Source of the DNA: Paraphysoderma sedebokerense
Taxonomy: Eukaryota > Blastocladiomycota > Physodermatomycetes > Physodermatales > Physodermataceae
DNA: 64,000 bases
Assembly: GCA_025602915.1 (NCBI GenBank)
Contig: JAHLJZ010000008.1
Location: 186,001-250,000 of the forward strand
Direction: 5' to 3'
Shown: one piece after another, positions 43,501 to 54,512 of the stretch
How positions within the stretch are numbered: position 1 is the first letter of the stretch
How the letters are laid out: each line of letters begins with the position of its first letter
Notes under the pieces: model-generated
Databases searched by the model: none
The model's input: only the letters and a program-made list of their open reading frames with translations
Told to the model about the DNA's origin: nothing
Made by a program: the position numbers and the translations under genes

Positions 43501-45489
43501 GGTAATATTGCCGTCCGATACAGCACTGACGATTTCTCAGCCTAAATCTTCATCAGAAGTCCAAAAGGCATCTGCAGCAGAGCCTACTCCTACTGTTGTC
43601 GCTCCAGTTACACCCACTTCCTCGCCTACGACTCAAGACAATCCCGACACCGAGCTTGTAATTTTGGAGGAACCGGTCGTTATAGACCCATACGTCACGT
43701 ATGAAGTCTACTGTCGAACCCACGATCCAAATAAATTGCTGGAGAAACTGAAAGCTAAAGAAAAGGAAATTGAAGAGTTAAACAAGCAAATGGTGGAAGG
43801 TAGAACAATTTGGGTCGTTAGCAAAGGTACGTAGATCCAGTTACTCTGCTAGATTTGTATTTGCTAGTATAGAAAGTGAAACTCTAACTTTAATTTGATA
43901 TTAAGATGGTACATTGACATCCCGCAGTGGTACTATTGTATCGTCAACCAAGGAGAAGAAGTCTTGTAAAGTCGATTTCAAAGATGGGTACGTCGATTTC
44001 GTCTTTGTTGTGGAGTGGTGGTATTGGTTCTAATATGTATCTTTGTATTTTCTACATTAGCCGGCCTGCAAGGACAATTCTATGGCGGGACGTTCATTTC
44101 GAACCCCCGTTACCGCCGCCTAGCCGCTTACCAAGCTCTCTCCCGATCCGTTTATCAGCACCGAATCAGGACAGTAACAAAGGCAATGGATTGCTGTTCC
44201 ATCCTAACGCATATGGAAAATCAATGCAGAACCCCTACATGAATCCTCATCTTATGATGCCAATGTTTAGCCAAAATCATCCACCATCTTCTAATTCAAA
44301 GCCACCTCAATCTCAAATCAATAGTTCTCGTCCTCTTCTCTATCCAACAGCCCCGTACGCCATGCCTTCTTCATACCTTCCTACCAGCTTAGCTGTGCCG
44401 TATAATCCGGCACTTGGATATAAAGGGTATTATCCTGGATTCAATACAAACCCGTATGGTTATAACGGCGTAGGTGGAATGTATCCATATCCGATGCAGT
44501 ATATGAAATCGGCGAATCCACCCCCTCAGGGCGGACATCCCAATACCGATGGTACCAATCTGCCGAGAATCGCGCCAAAACCACCTACAAGCATGACATC
44601 AACAATGCCAGAGAGTACAAGAAATTCAGTTAATCCTGTACCTACTGATACGGGTGCGATGAGGTCGACTTCGGTATCGAATTCTTCTACCGATGCTGAT
44701 ACCGCTAAAAGTGCCACCGCTTCTTCGAGTACAGTTCAAACATCGACCTCATCTCACTCTGCCTTTGCGGCTCTTTTAGCTTCACAACCCCCTTCTTCCT
44801 CTTCTTCCCATACCCGAAATTCCGTCGAAACGTCAAAATCAGTGACTAACCCTGTCGCTGTCCCTGAATACGGATTCACCTTCCCAAAATACGATGTACC
44901 AAAATTAAGGAATCTGCCGCAAACGCAGTCAACGAAGCCATCTTCCACGTCGGACAAGTCAACCAACCCGACTCCTGCTTCTGTACCTCCGCCACCTCAC
45001 ATTTCAATACCGCCGATACCAACATCCGGTTCAACACAACTGCCCTATCCGATGCCTACCTCCACGTATTATTACCCGTACATGTCAATGCTACCGTACC
45101 ATCAACAGCAAGAGGCAATAGAGCGGTTAGGTATTGGTAAACGACAACGAAATACAATCGTCGGTCGTGACGCTCGCAAACCAAAGAAACCTAGAACCCA
45201 AGATCCACCAAATCCAACCACTACTTCCTCCGCTGATGTCCATATCACTCCACAAATCACCGAAAACAGTAGAGTTGATACCTGCCAGAATGGGGCCGAA
45301 GAATCAGCTAATACAGAGCCTTCAGGTCAAACAATTGAACCCGATCAACAAGGTCGTCATGTTGAGAGACCAATTGTTATTGACAATGATTACGATTACG
45401 AAGGACAGATGGGACGGGGTAAACGTGCCAGAAACAGGGCAGGACAAAATGCCTATGGGAATGATGCGTTTGAGTTTTATTCACCTTAA
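40580..45489 (+). CDS. KDM4/Rph1-type JmjC histone demethylase with JmjN, ePHD and Tudor-like domains
   Basis: Seven exons: 40580..41981, 42050..42645, 42717..42784, 42862..42961, 43064..43826, 43906..43987, 44061..45489, giving 4,440 nt (1,479 aa). JmjN is near residues 68-110 ([14 protein letters not shown]). JmjC (~385-570) keeps the Fe(II) triad His431/Glu433 in [16 protein letters not shown] and His519 in [16 protein letters not shown]. An extended PHD finger follows from ~667 ([40 protein letters not shown]). A coiled coil and a Tudor-like segment (~975-1020; [17 protein letters not shown]) come next, then a long Pro/Ser/Asn tail ending in basic [12 protein letters not shown]4 enzymes demethylate H3K9/K36me3 using 2-oxoglutarate. 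All catalytic residues are present, so activity is likely. A ~220-residue insertion separates JmjN from JmjC. Confidence 0.93.
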
Positions 45490-46355
45490 TGTTACGTTTA
45501 TTTCTCAATAGTGTATTCAAATCAGTTGTTGTACTTTAATTGTTCAAGATTTATATTTTCAGTCTTTGTAGTTTCTGTTATTATCTTTCACCATTTCTTT
45601 TTTTATTTTCATCAATCGCTTTTATGGTAAACATTAAATCATTGAATCAACCTTTCAGATCGAGGTTGCTGGTTTAAAATTCTAAAAAGTTGATTGACGG
45701 TTGTACTGTAGTATATAAAACTCTTGAAACATTGATTTTGGTGTCGTGAAAATTCAAGTTTAAGTGATAAGCTTTACAATTTTTTTTTAAAAAGTGATTA
45801 AAATGAAAAGAAAGAGAAAATATCAAGATGGGAATACCGATGTGTAAGTAAAGTATCTGTTAGTATATAAGTAAAAATAAATTTGATTATAAAGAAATTG
45901 TCATCCATTTTAAAAGTGCATCTTTTGCCGGTTAACTCAATCATTCATTTAACTTCAATGCCAGGCAGTTGATCCCACATACGCTCCGTAGAAAACAGCA
46001 GAAAAAGTGGCACAGGAAACACACATGGTACAGGAATATTCAAATGTCAAAAACAAGGTTGAGAATATATTTCGATCAGCCACTTCTTTAAAATTTTTAA
46101 CACAGTTATTGCAATCACATCACCAATATTACAGAATACGAGATATACGGTTCTTTAAAGCCATTTTTTGCGCGTTTGTCCAACTTAATGGAAGCAAAAA
46201 AAAGTTGATGATGTTTAATTCTAGTAGACGGTTATAAAAGAGGTGAAAGAAGAACAAAAGAAGGTTGGCTAGATAGATAGGAGTATGAATATGAAGGCGG
46301 TTTTGTATGTCGGTGGGAAGGTGGGTGAATGGAGAGGGAGATGAGAGTTAAGTGG
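45490..46355. other. AT-rich convergent region with one possible short gene
   Basis: 866 bp between the KDM4 stop and the predicted ARPC4 stop. T-rich sequence follows KDM4. A GTATATAAAA TATA-like box (near 45712) precedes the possible two-exon short gene at 45803..46091. Nothing else is supported. Confidence 0.4.
45803..46091 (+). CDS. possible two-exon short basic protein (hypothetical)
   Basis: Exon 1 is 45803..45843 (MKRKRKYQDGNTD), with donor GTAAGT. Exon 2 is 45965..46091, after TTCAATGCCAG. Together they give 168 nt (55 aa). The product is very basic and aromatic (RRKQQKKWHRKHTWYR), as in small ribosomal or nucleolar proteins. A TATA-like element lies ~90 bp upstream, and the splice ends fit the window's consensus. 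I recognise no family, and chance is a real alternative in such AT-rich DNA. Confidence 0.28.
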
Positions 46356-47690
46356 TTATTGGAACTGTTGGATATATAACGGATTGTTGAGCATTGTGAG
46401 ATGGTGATATGGAGAAAGCGGTCAAGGTAGAAGGAGATGGAGAGGACGGTGTCAGTGTAGTTATATTGCAGGGAGAAAGGCGGAGGTTGAAATTGTAATA
46501 TGATGAAAAAACAATGAAGCAAAAGAACATACCAAACTCAAGTAACTTTCGGCCACAATACGAGCTCTAGCATTCAAACTTAATTTCATTTCTGAAATTT
46601 CTTTGTCGACTTCCTCCATAAATTGAATCACAAAATCTACTAATTTGTGCTTGTACATCTGTTCGGTATGGAAATTGGTGAATAGGAACGAAATATCGTA
46701 GCCCTAAGAGTCGTAGTGAAGAATGGAATATTCATGTTAATGACAGCGGAATAGAAGAACCTGGGAGAGAAAGGTACAAGCAAACTCGATAGAACGAAGA
46801 AGGAAGAGGTAGAAACGCTTCAAGAAGATATGCTACAATAACAAGAGAACGAGGTAAGGAACGGAATCAACAAACCTTTACTGCTTTCCTCCTCAAAATG
46901 ACGAAATTTTCAGCGCGCTGCATCAAAAATCTGGTGAACTTGTGGCACAATATTCTCTCAATTTCGTCGGCCTGTTTAATTTTTATCGAAATTCGAACGG
47001 AATTGATTGACGGTTCAATCAACACTCGCTCGTTCTCGTTACGGGAGACGACTAGGGGGGTGAGAAGAACTTCCGGGGAAACTCTGGTAATATGAGCATA
47101 TGTGAATTAAAGACCAGTTTCAAAAAGAAAATTAAGACAGTTGTCGGAAAGAGATGATATCACGGAGATAATCAATGTAATATAGAGATATTTGTTAGTT
47201 TATGGGTTCGTTAATTTCGCGTTGGATGAAGGGTTCTGCAATGAGCAAATTTCCACCATATTGAAAGAAGAACTCCACATTTGTCTCTTTGTACCGGCAA
47301 TTAACAACTGCCCCTCCTTCAGTATATATTTCACTTTCGCCAGACTGTCTCCATAACCCAAAGCCGACACAAACAAATTGGGCAATGGCTGAATGTAGAA
47401 CCGTGTTTATGGAAATTAATGGTGACGGATTTTTACCTTGCTTCCACTTCAGGTTTGTTGTGTCGTTCGACGACTTGAGAAGAAAAGTTTTCTAGACATA
47501 ATGCGGCTGTTAGAGTTGATCTAACGGCGGCGAGGTAGGGTCTGAGAGTGTTTGACTGTAGAGAGAGATACAAGGCAGAAATTGCCAAAGACAAAAAGTG
47601 TCGTACGACGCAAGGGAAAGAAACCAGTTAGATAAAAGATAGTTGCATTCATCATAAGAGAACATAGTCGAATAGAGAACAGTACCATCG
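46356..47690 (-). CDS. ARC19: Arp2/3 complex 20-kDa subunit ARPC4
   Basis: Five exons: 47688..47690, 47437..47555, 46876..47083, 46533..46703, 46356..46364, giving 510 nt (169 aa); animal ARPC4 is 168 aa. Near-identical blocks include [72 protein letters not shown] and [27 protein letters not shown]4 with ARPC2 forms the structural core of Arp2/3, which nucleates branched actin for endocytic patches. Coding exon 1 is just the ATG and the last is 9 nt (TTC CAA stop); both are inferred from length and homology, so the ends are less sure than the core. Intron 2 is unusually long (353 nt). Confidence 0.93.
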
Positions 47691-47986
47691 GGACAACGGA
47701 GGGACGTATATGATTTGTCAATTGGATGTGGATGTAGTTTGCCAACAACAGTCAGACTGGAGAGGAACGAGTGCCGAGGGAGAGGAACCCACGTGACCTG
47801 TAAGCAGCAAACACGTGACAACACTCGAGGGTACACGTGACAGGGAACGCGGAGGAAAGCTGGCAAGTGTTTACGCAACAACAAAAATTCGCTCATTCCT
47901 CATTCCTCATTCCTCATCTCAATCCCAAAACTTCCATCATCACAACAGTAGTATTGTCCCTATCTTGCATCAAATAGTTTATTCTG
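47691..47986. promoter_or_regulatory. 296-bp bidirectional promoter of ARPC4 and RPN2 with three CACGTGAC sites
   Basis: Identical CACGTGAC octamers begin at 47790, 47812 and 47834, that is, spaced exactly 22 bp and on the same strand. CACGTG is the bHLH E-box core (Cbf1/USF/TFEB type); the shared AC extension suggests one factor. Three tandem CATTCCT units follow at 47894..47914, close to the RPN2 start. I see no yeast-type PACE (GGTGGCAAA). Confidence 0.7.
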
Positions 47987-50900
47987 ATGGTTGCCCTCAC
48001 CCTTACCTCCGCTGGCACGTAGTTTACCTCTCATTTCACGTCCCTTGCCATCTCGAGTCTGTCCTTCTCTAACCAGCCAACTTATTTGTCCGTCCGCGAT
48101 CTTTACTCATTGCCGTAAATCATAACAGGTGGACTCATCTCCCTACTCGACGAGAGAGAGGAAGACCTTAAAATATATGCACTTCAGAAACTAGATTCAA
48201 TCGTCGATCAGTTCTGGGCTGAAATCGCTGACGCAATCACCAAAATGTATATATTTCGGATTCCATTAACTCCGATTCTAAATTCTCTATTCATAAACCG
48301 TTCGTGCCGCCGAAACATTGTGTACTGACGAATTGAGTGTTTGAACCATTTATAGTGAAGTTCTGTATGAAGATACGAAATTTAAGCAACGAGAGTTGGC
48401 TGCGTTGGTTGCCAGTAAAGTAAGACACGTCAAAATCTACATTGAATCAAGTCTTTTTGCCTCACAACGGTTATTTACGACAATTTCAGGTCTACTACCA
48501 TCTCGGTGAGCTCGATGATTCACTCGCTTTTGCGCTGGGCGCTGGACGTTTATTGGATATCAATTCAAAGAGTCAATTCGTCGAAACCATTATCGGTATT
48601 TGTTCTCCATCCAACGCTCTTACACCGTTTTCCTCATGTCTAATTATCATTCCATGCACCTCCTATGTATAGCCAAATGCATTGACGAATATATCGCCCG
48701 AAGAAGCCAGCAATTCGATGACCCGGCCAATGCCAAAAAGATTGATCCTTCACTGGAAGCAATCGTCGAAAAAATGTTTAACCGCTGTTTCGAAGATAAA
48801 GAATTCAAACAGGTAATATCGCCTTGATAGATTTATATAGTAGGTTGTTTAACCGGTGAATTCTACCATTCCAGGCAATTGGCATCGCATTGGAATCTCG
48901 ACGCCTCGATATCGTCGAAAAAGCAATTAAAAATTCCCAACAATCACAGGATTTACTTAGCTATGTTTTAGAAACGAGCATGACATTGGTCAATCACGTC
49001 GAATTTAGGAATCAGGTTTGTGACTCGGCTCATACCTCTTCATGGAACTGTGGAAAACTTACGACGAAATCACTGGCGTATTAAATTCCCAGGTCCTTAA
49101 AATGTTGGTTCAACTATATCAAAATCAACCCTCCCCGGATTATATCAATATCGCACAATGCTTAGTTCACTTAAATGACCCGGCCGCATGTGGCGAAGTG
49201 TTGAAGAAACTCGTTCAGTTGGGGAATGATGTATGTTCTACATCTAATTGATGAGGGATCTCCTTGACCAACAACCAATTCTTTTTTGTATAGCAAAATC
49301 TGTTAATGGCTTATCAAATCGCCTTTGACCTCGAGGATAACGCTACTCAAGAATTTTTAAACAAAGTAGCATCATCGCTTCCTGAAGAACAAGAGAAGGG
49401 AAAAGAAAAGGCAGAAAAGAGTGCGGACGTTATGGATACTGATCAGGTTCGAGGATCCACTTCCTTTAACTCTTTCAACTCTAGTTGTGTCCTTTTTTGT
49501 GAATTCTTGTGTTAACGACTGGTTCCTCTTCCTGTGCAGCCAACGCAAGTTACGCCCTCGGAAGCTTTCGAGAATATCAGAAAGATTTTGAGCGGTGAAT
49601 TGTCGATTAAATTGAATTTGGAGTTCTTGTACCGAAACAACCATGCTGATTTGTTGATTCTGAAAAACACAAAGGTATTTTTGATAGTACCAATCTGCCT
49701 CCGCAATAGAATGTGGTTACCTAATTCTTTCTTCCATTCATAATAGAATGCTTTGGAAGCCCGTAACTCACTCTACCATTCGAGTGTCACATTCGCCAAT
49801 GCATTCATGAACTGCGGAACGACCTCAGATCAATTTTTACGAGATAACTTGGATTGGTTAAGCAGAGCAAATAACTGGAGTAAATTCAGCGCAACTGCAG
49901 GTCTGGGTGTGATTCATAAGGTTTGTGAAGTGATGATCGATTTCGAGACGCTGCGCGCCGACGGTCCAATTAATCAATCTATCTTAATTTAGGGACACAT
50001 TACACAATCGATGTCTGTTCTCCAACCATACCTTCCCCAAAACGGTGTGTCCGGTTCGCCCTATTCGGAAGGTGGAGCTTTGTACGCATTAGGATTGATA
50101 CATGCCAACCATGGTTCCAGTGTTTTGGAATATTTGAGGAATCAATTGAAGAATACACAGAATGAAGTGTTACAACATGGTGCTTGTTTGGGAGTTGGAT
50201 TAGCAGGAATGGCGCTCGACAGTGATGGTTTGTTGCTGTCAGAATCTTGCATCTTCGTCTGATAATTTACATCGTTTTCCACGCAGAAATTTACGAAGAA
50301 TTGAAAGCAATTTTGTTCACTGATTCTGCGATAGCTGGCGAAGCAGCTGGGTTGGCCATGGGATTAGTCATGCTCGGCACTGGGTCTTCAAAAGCAATTT
50401 CAGAAATGTTGCAATATGCTCACGAAACACAGCATGAAAAGATCATTCGGGGATTAGGCATTGGCCTATCTTTAATCATGTATGGTCGTGAATCAGCTGC
50501 AGATTCTTTGATCGAGCAGTTATTATCTGATAAAGATGCATTGTTGCGTTACGGTGGTGTTATGACTGTAGCAATGGCTTATGCTGGAACTGGCGACAAC
50601 AAGGCTGTTCGAAAATGTTTGCATGTTGCTGTTAGCGATGTCAGTGACGATGTTAGAAGAGCTGCTGTGGTGGGATTAGGGTTTTTATTATTCCGAACTC
50701 CCGAAAAAGTGCCCCGAGTTGTAGAATTATTGAGTGAAAGTTTCAATCCGAATGTACGATATGGCGCCGCCATGGCGTTGGGTATTAGTTGTGCCGGCAC
50801 AGGATTGAGTGTATGTATCTTTCACGATAACGAACAATTTCCAACGATTCTCCCGCTTTCAGTCATTAACATCGTCATCCGTGGGAATGCGATTGGTAAC

Positions 50901-52122
50901 TTTAGGAGGCACTCGAACTCTTAGAACCCATGACGAAGGATTCCGTCGATTATGTCCGTCAAGGGGCTCTTATGTCAATGGCGATGATTCTGATTCAACA
51001 TAACGAAGTCCTATCGCCCAAAGTTGCCCACATTAGAAAGTCATACGAGAAGGTAGTGAGTAATAAACATGAAGAACCTTTAGCCAGATTTGGTGCTGTT
51101 TTATCCCAAGGGATTATTGATGCTGGTTTGTATTCTTGTTGGTCGAGTATCTTATATACTAAATATGACTAATCCGATGCTTAGGTGGTCGCAACGTTTC
51201 AATGTCTTTGCAATCACGATCCGGTACAACCAATATGAATGCTGTTGTCGGAATGGCAATCTTTATTCAATCTTGGTATTGGTATCCTTTGACTCATTTC
51301 TTGAGTTTGGCTTTCAGCACAACCGCCTTAATTGGTCTGAACCGGGATTTGAAGGTACGAGATATTACGTTGTTAATCGTTGCTTGCGTCAAAAATCTAA
51401 TCACTTAAATTGAAATCGGATAATAGATTCCTAAGTTCTCTTTCCTCTCAAATGCACGTCCCTCAATATTCGCTTACCCACCCCCTACCAAACCACCCAC
51501 GCAAAAAGAAGTCGAGAAGGTAGCGACTGCGGTCTTATCAACGACCGCGAAAGCAAAAGCGAGGGCCAAAAAGGCTGAAAAAGAGAAGAAAGAAGCTGCT
51601 GGGGATGCAATGGACGTTGATACCTCCAAAGAAAAGGAAAAGGCCAAGGAGGGTGAGAAAGGAGACGCAAAAGATGCCGAAGGCGAAAAGACTGAAGTGA
51701 AGGAAGAAGAAAAGAAGAAAAAGGAAAAAGAACCAAATTTTGAGGAATTGGGTAATATGAGTCGTATTGTGCCAGCACAAGTGAAGCACGTCAGTTGGAA
51801 GGACGGGGAGAGGTATTTACCTGTCAAAAAGGTAATTGGACTTATTCGTTTTGCATTGTGCTGGTGTATGTATATTAATTTTCTGCACATTTTAGGGTCG
51901 TATGTCTGGTATTGTGATGTTACTTGATACAAAACTTGGCGAACCTGAGGATTTAATTCCCTTCAGCACACCCACTGGTACGTGCAATATATAAGGATGA
52001 ATTTTAAAATTGGCTTATTCACGCCTCTTCCGTTTGAAATAGCCTCGACGAATCAATCACAGCAAGCTGAGGAACCGGAACCTTCACCACCAGAACCTTT
52101 CGAATACCCATTTGAAGATTAG
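47987..52122 (+). CDS. RPN2: 26S proteasome regulatory subunit Rpn2/PSMD1
   Basis: Seventeen exons total 2,913 nt (970 aa): 47987..48014, 48129..48246, 48356..48419, 48490..48595, 48673..48812, 48875..49015, 49093..49230, 49294..49446, 49540..49674, 49747..49920, 49993..50227, 50287..50810, 50906..51125, 51185..51354, 51427..51831, 51896..51977, 52043..52122. It is the large base scaffold of the 19S particle. The N-terminal helical part reads [30 protein letters not shown] and [15 protein letters not shown] repeats follow ([64 protein letters not shown]). A Lys/Glu insert with [12 protein letters not shown] comes after ~850, and the end PFEYPFED matches. Exon 1 (28 nt) is joined by a GC-AG intron (GCACGT donor at 48015). 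Confidence 0.95.
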
Positions 52123-52664
52123 ATTAACAAAAAGTGGACCTTGCACTCACTGAAAAATATGTTTAATTAAACTGCGCGGGAAGCTGTATTGGTAGTTTCT
52201 TGGATCGGTCTCCGAAAGAACAGAAGGATACAGAGTTTATTCATTCAAGTCACACTTTTGTCAAATTGATTCAATGTATTCAATGTTGCAGTTGTTGTTG
52301 TAATCATACTGGTTTATGTCACTTATTTTCATATATCAAACTGTGTGGACATTACAAACCACAGGGATGTCGGAAAAAGTGAAATTAAGGAAAATCTCAG
52401 AACATGTCACGTTGTTTACTTGCCTATTTCGTTTTCTTTGGATTTGCTTGCGGTGAAATCAATTTCTGGCGGTAAACCAACAGAGAAATTTTCTACTCAT
52501 AAATATATTGCAAAAATATTGTCATTACAGTTTGTACTAGGGGCAGCTTTAACAAAAGTGAAATCTGTCATGGTCAAATTCTAATAATCCATTTTCCGAA
52601 TTCCGGCCTCAACCTCGAATCAATTCAACCTTAATAACTAAACCCCCCACGGCATAAATCAGAG
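52123..52664. other. intergenic between RPN2 and RPP21
   Basis: 542 bp, AT-rich, holding the RPN2 3' UTR and the promoter of the RNase P subunit gene. The last 80 bp before ATG 52665 are C/A-rich. Short frames only; no RNA gene motif found. Confidence 0.4.
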
Positions 52665-53889
52665 ATGGGTCGCAAATCGAAAAAATCAGACCAATCGAGG
52701 CCTCAATCCTTCTCAAAACGGCCCCTCCAAATAAAGAACCCCGATCAACTCAAACGACTAAACTATCTTTATCAAGCTTCTTTTTTACTCAACTCCATTT
52801 CTACACCTTCTGCCATGATTCAATCCGTCCCCGCAACAACCAATTCGTCAAATTCACCCAAAAAAGATTCATCAATCTCCAATGAATCGGACAATTCTCC
52901 AGAAACCGAAATCCTAAACAAACTACCCACAACGACACCGTCGCCTCGCCGACCTGGAAGAATTGTTCATTTGGCGAATGGTAAATCGATGATAGTATTT
53001 TTAGATGACCAAATGCCTAATGTCATTGAACTACCCCAATCTGTTTCACCGAGAATCGGAAACAATTTGAGTGAAGGTGTTAGTACCGGTTTAATGGATG
53101 TGAGTCGACAAGTGTGGAATCATATTGAATTAGACGGTCGAGTTAAAATGAGTATATCTGAAACGAACGATTCAACAGGGTTATTTGAGTTGATTCAAAA
53201 TGAAGATGAACATGGCGGTGACAGAAAATCAAAAGAAAAAGAAATAGAAAAAGAAAAGGAAATACAAACGGGAAGGAAACCGATGAAAAAGAAAAAAAGT
53301 AAAAGCGGTTTAAAAATCGGACATGGGGTTAAAAAATTGCCATTGTTGAGTGGGTTGAGTAGATTTTATATTTCCGAATTACGAAATATCGGTAAAAGAG
53401 GGGTCCTCAAACTGTACGTTCTTTCAAACTTATTTAAATCAGTTTAAATCATTCTAAATCATGATTTGACTCGGTCTTCAATTTCTATTCTCAACTAACA
53501 TAACTTGAAACTGTTGTTTGAAATCCAAAATAGTGATCCAACCGTTAAACGATCATTTTGTAAGCGATGTAACCAAATTTGGATTCCGGGTGTAACAGTA
53601 GACACCGAAGTAACAGACGACACATTCAAAAGTGTGTTTCCATCCCCATTTTTCAAATTCAATTATCCCTGATTCTCACTGACATCTTGAATTTGTTAAA
53701 CTTATTTTGTTGTGTGCGGTAGACTCTCACCCCGAAATAACAGAACATCGATGTAGCTGTTGTGGGTATGTAAAAAAGTTACCGTGTGAGCGGGGGAAAG
53801 TGTTGTATTCTGAACAACATGGGACGCGGATGGTCATTGGGAAAGGAGGAGAAACAGAGACCGAGATAAATGATGGAAATGAAATATGA
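52665..53889 (+). CDS. RNase P subunit Rpp21/Rpr2 family
   Basis: Three exons: 52665..53413, 53534..53631, 53723..53889, giving 1,014 nt (337 aa). The family's paired helices are present (LKRLNYLYQASFLLN and LSRFYISELRNIGKRGVLKL). So is the zinc ribbon: SFCKRCNQIWIPG, then HRCSCCGYVKKLPCE, four Cys in two CxxC pairs. Rpr2/Rpp21 helps RNase P and MRP process pre-tRNA 5' ends. Unusually, a ~190-residue hydrophilic insertion (Ser/Asn-rich, then Lys/Glu-rich) separates the two helices, making it about twice the typical length. The N-terminus is basic, fitting a nucleolar protein. Snm1 is the alternative paralogue. Confidence 0.85.
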
Positions 53890-54512
53890 AATTTGAAGAG
53901 GAAATTCAATTGAAAGATTTCGATAATAATGGACAGTTGCCGTGGTTGATTGAGAAATAGTATAATGTTAATGTGTATTGTAAAGTCTAGTACCCTAGTC
54001 GTTATGGCTATTGTAAATAAAACTAGAATCTATTCCCATGACGTTGACAAAGACCAGAGAATAATTAAATAGGTGTGAACTCGAACATTTATAACTTCTA
54101 TATTAATATCGTACAAACCCATTTGTCGGGTACAAGCTGTCTTTTTAAATCGAAATATAATACGGCAGATTATGCAGCCAGCCCAAGAAACAAAATAAAA
54201 GACAAAAGATTCTACAGCTATGGTACTATTTATACTATGACAGTCGACAAAATTTTACTACTCCTAAAACTGGCGTTGATTAACACACACACACACACAT
54301 ACACAAAATAAATGAAAAGTAAAGTAAAAAAGATATTCAAGTACATCACGGGGAAACGTAGTCCAACATAATTTTAACCCAATAGTACAACCAAGTGACT
54401 TAATAAAACAATCTAAAGTTATCCTTCTTTGACGATGATCGTACATTTCATTCTCTCTTTCTTGTCTTTACCGATACTCACCTTTCTTTTTTCTTACCTC
54501 GGAGAATTCTCT
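53890..54512. other. convergent 3' region with CA microsatellite
   Basis: 623 bp, AT-rich, between convergent stops. An imperfect (AC)n run lies at 54282..54306. No gene is supported. Confidence 0.4.
54282..54306. repeat. (AC)n microsatellite
   Basis: About nine AC units followed by an AT interruption and further AC units. A simple repeat, of use only as a marker. Confidence 0.7.

Noticed and set aside
47200-47385. 62-codon minus-strand frame inside ARPC4 intron 2
   Set aside because: No ATG; including it would disrupt the conserved ARPC4 sequence between EVEAR and VSPEV.
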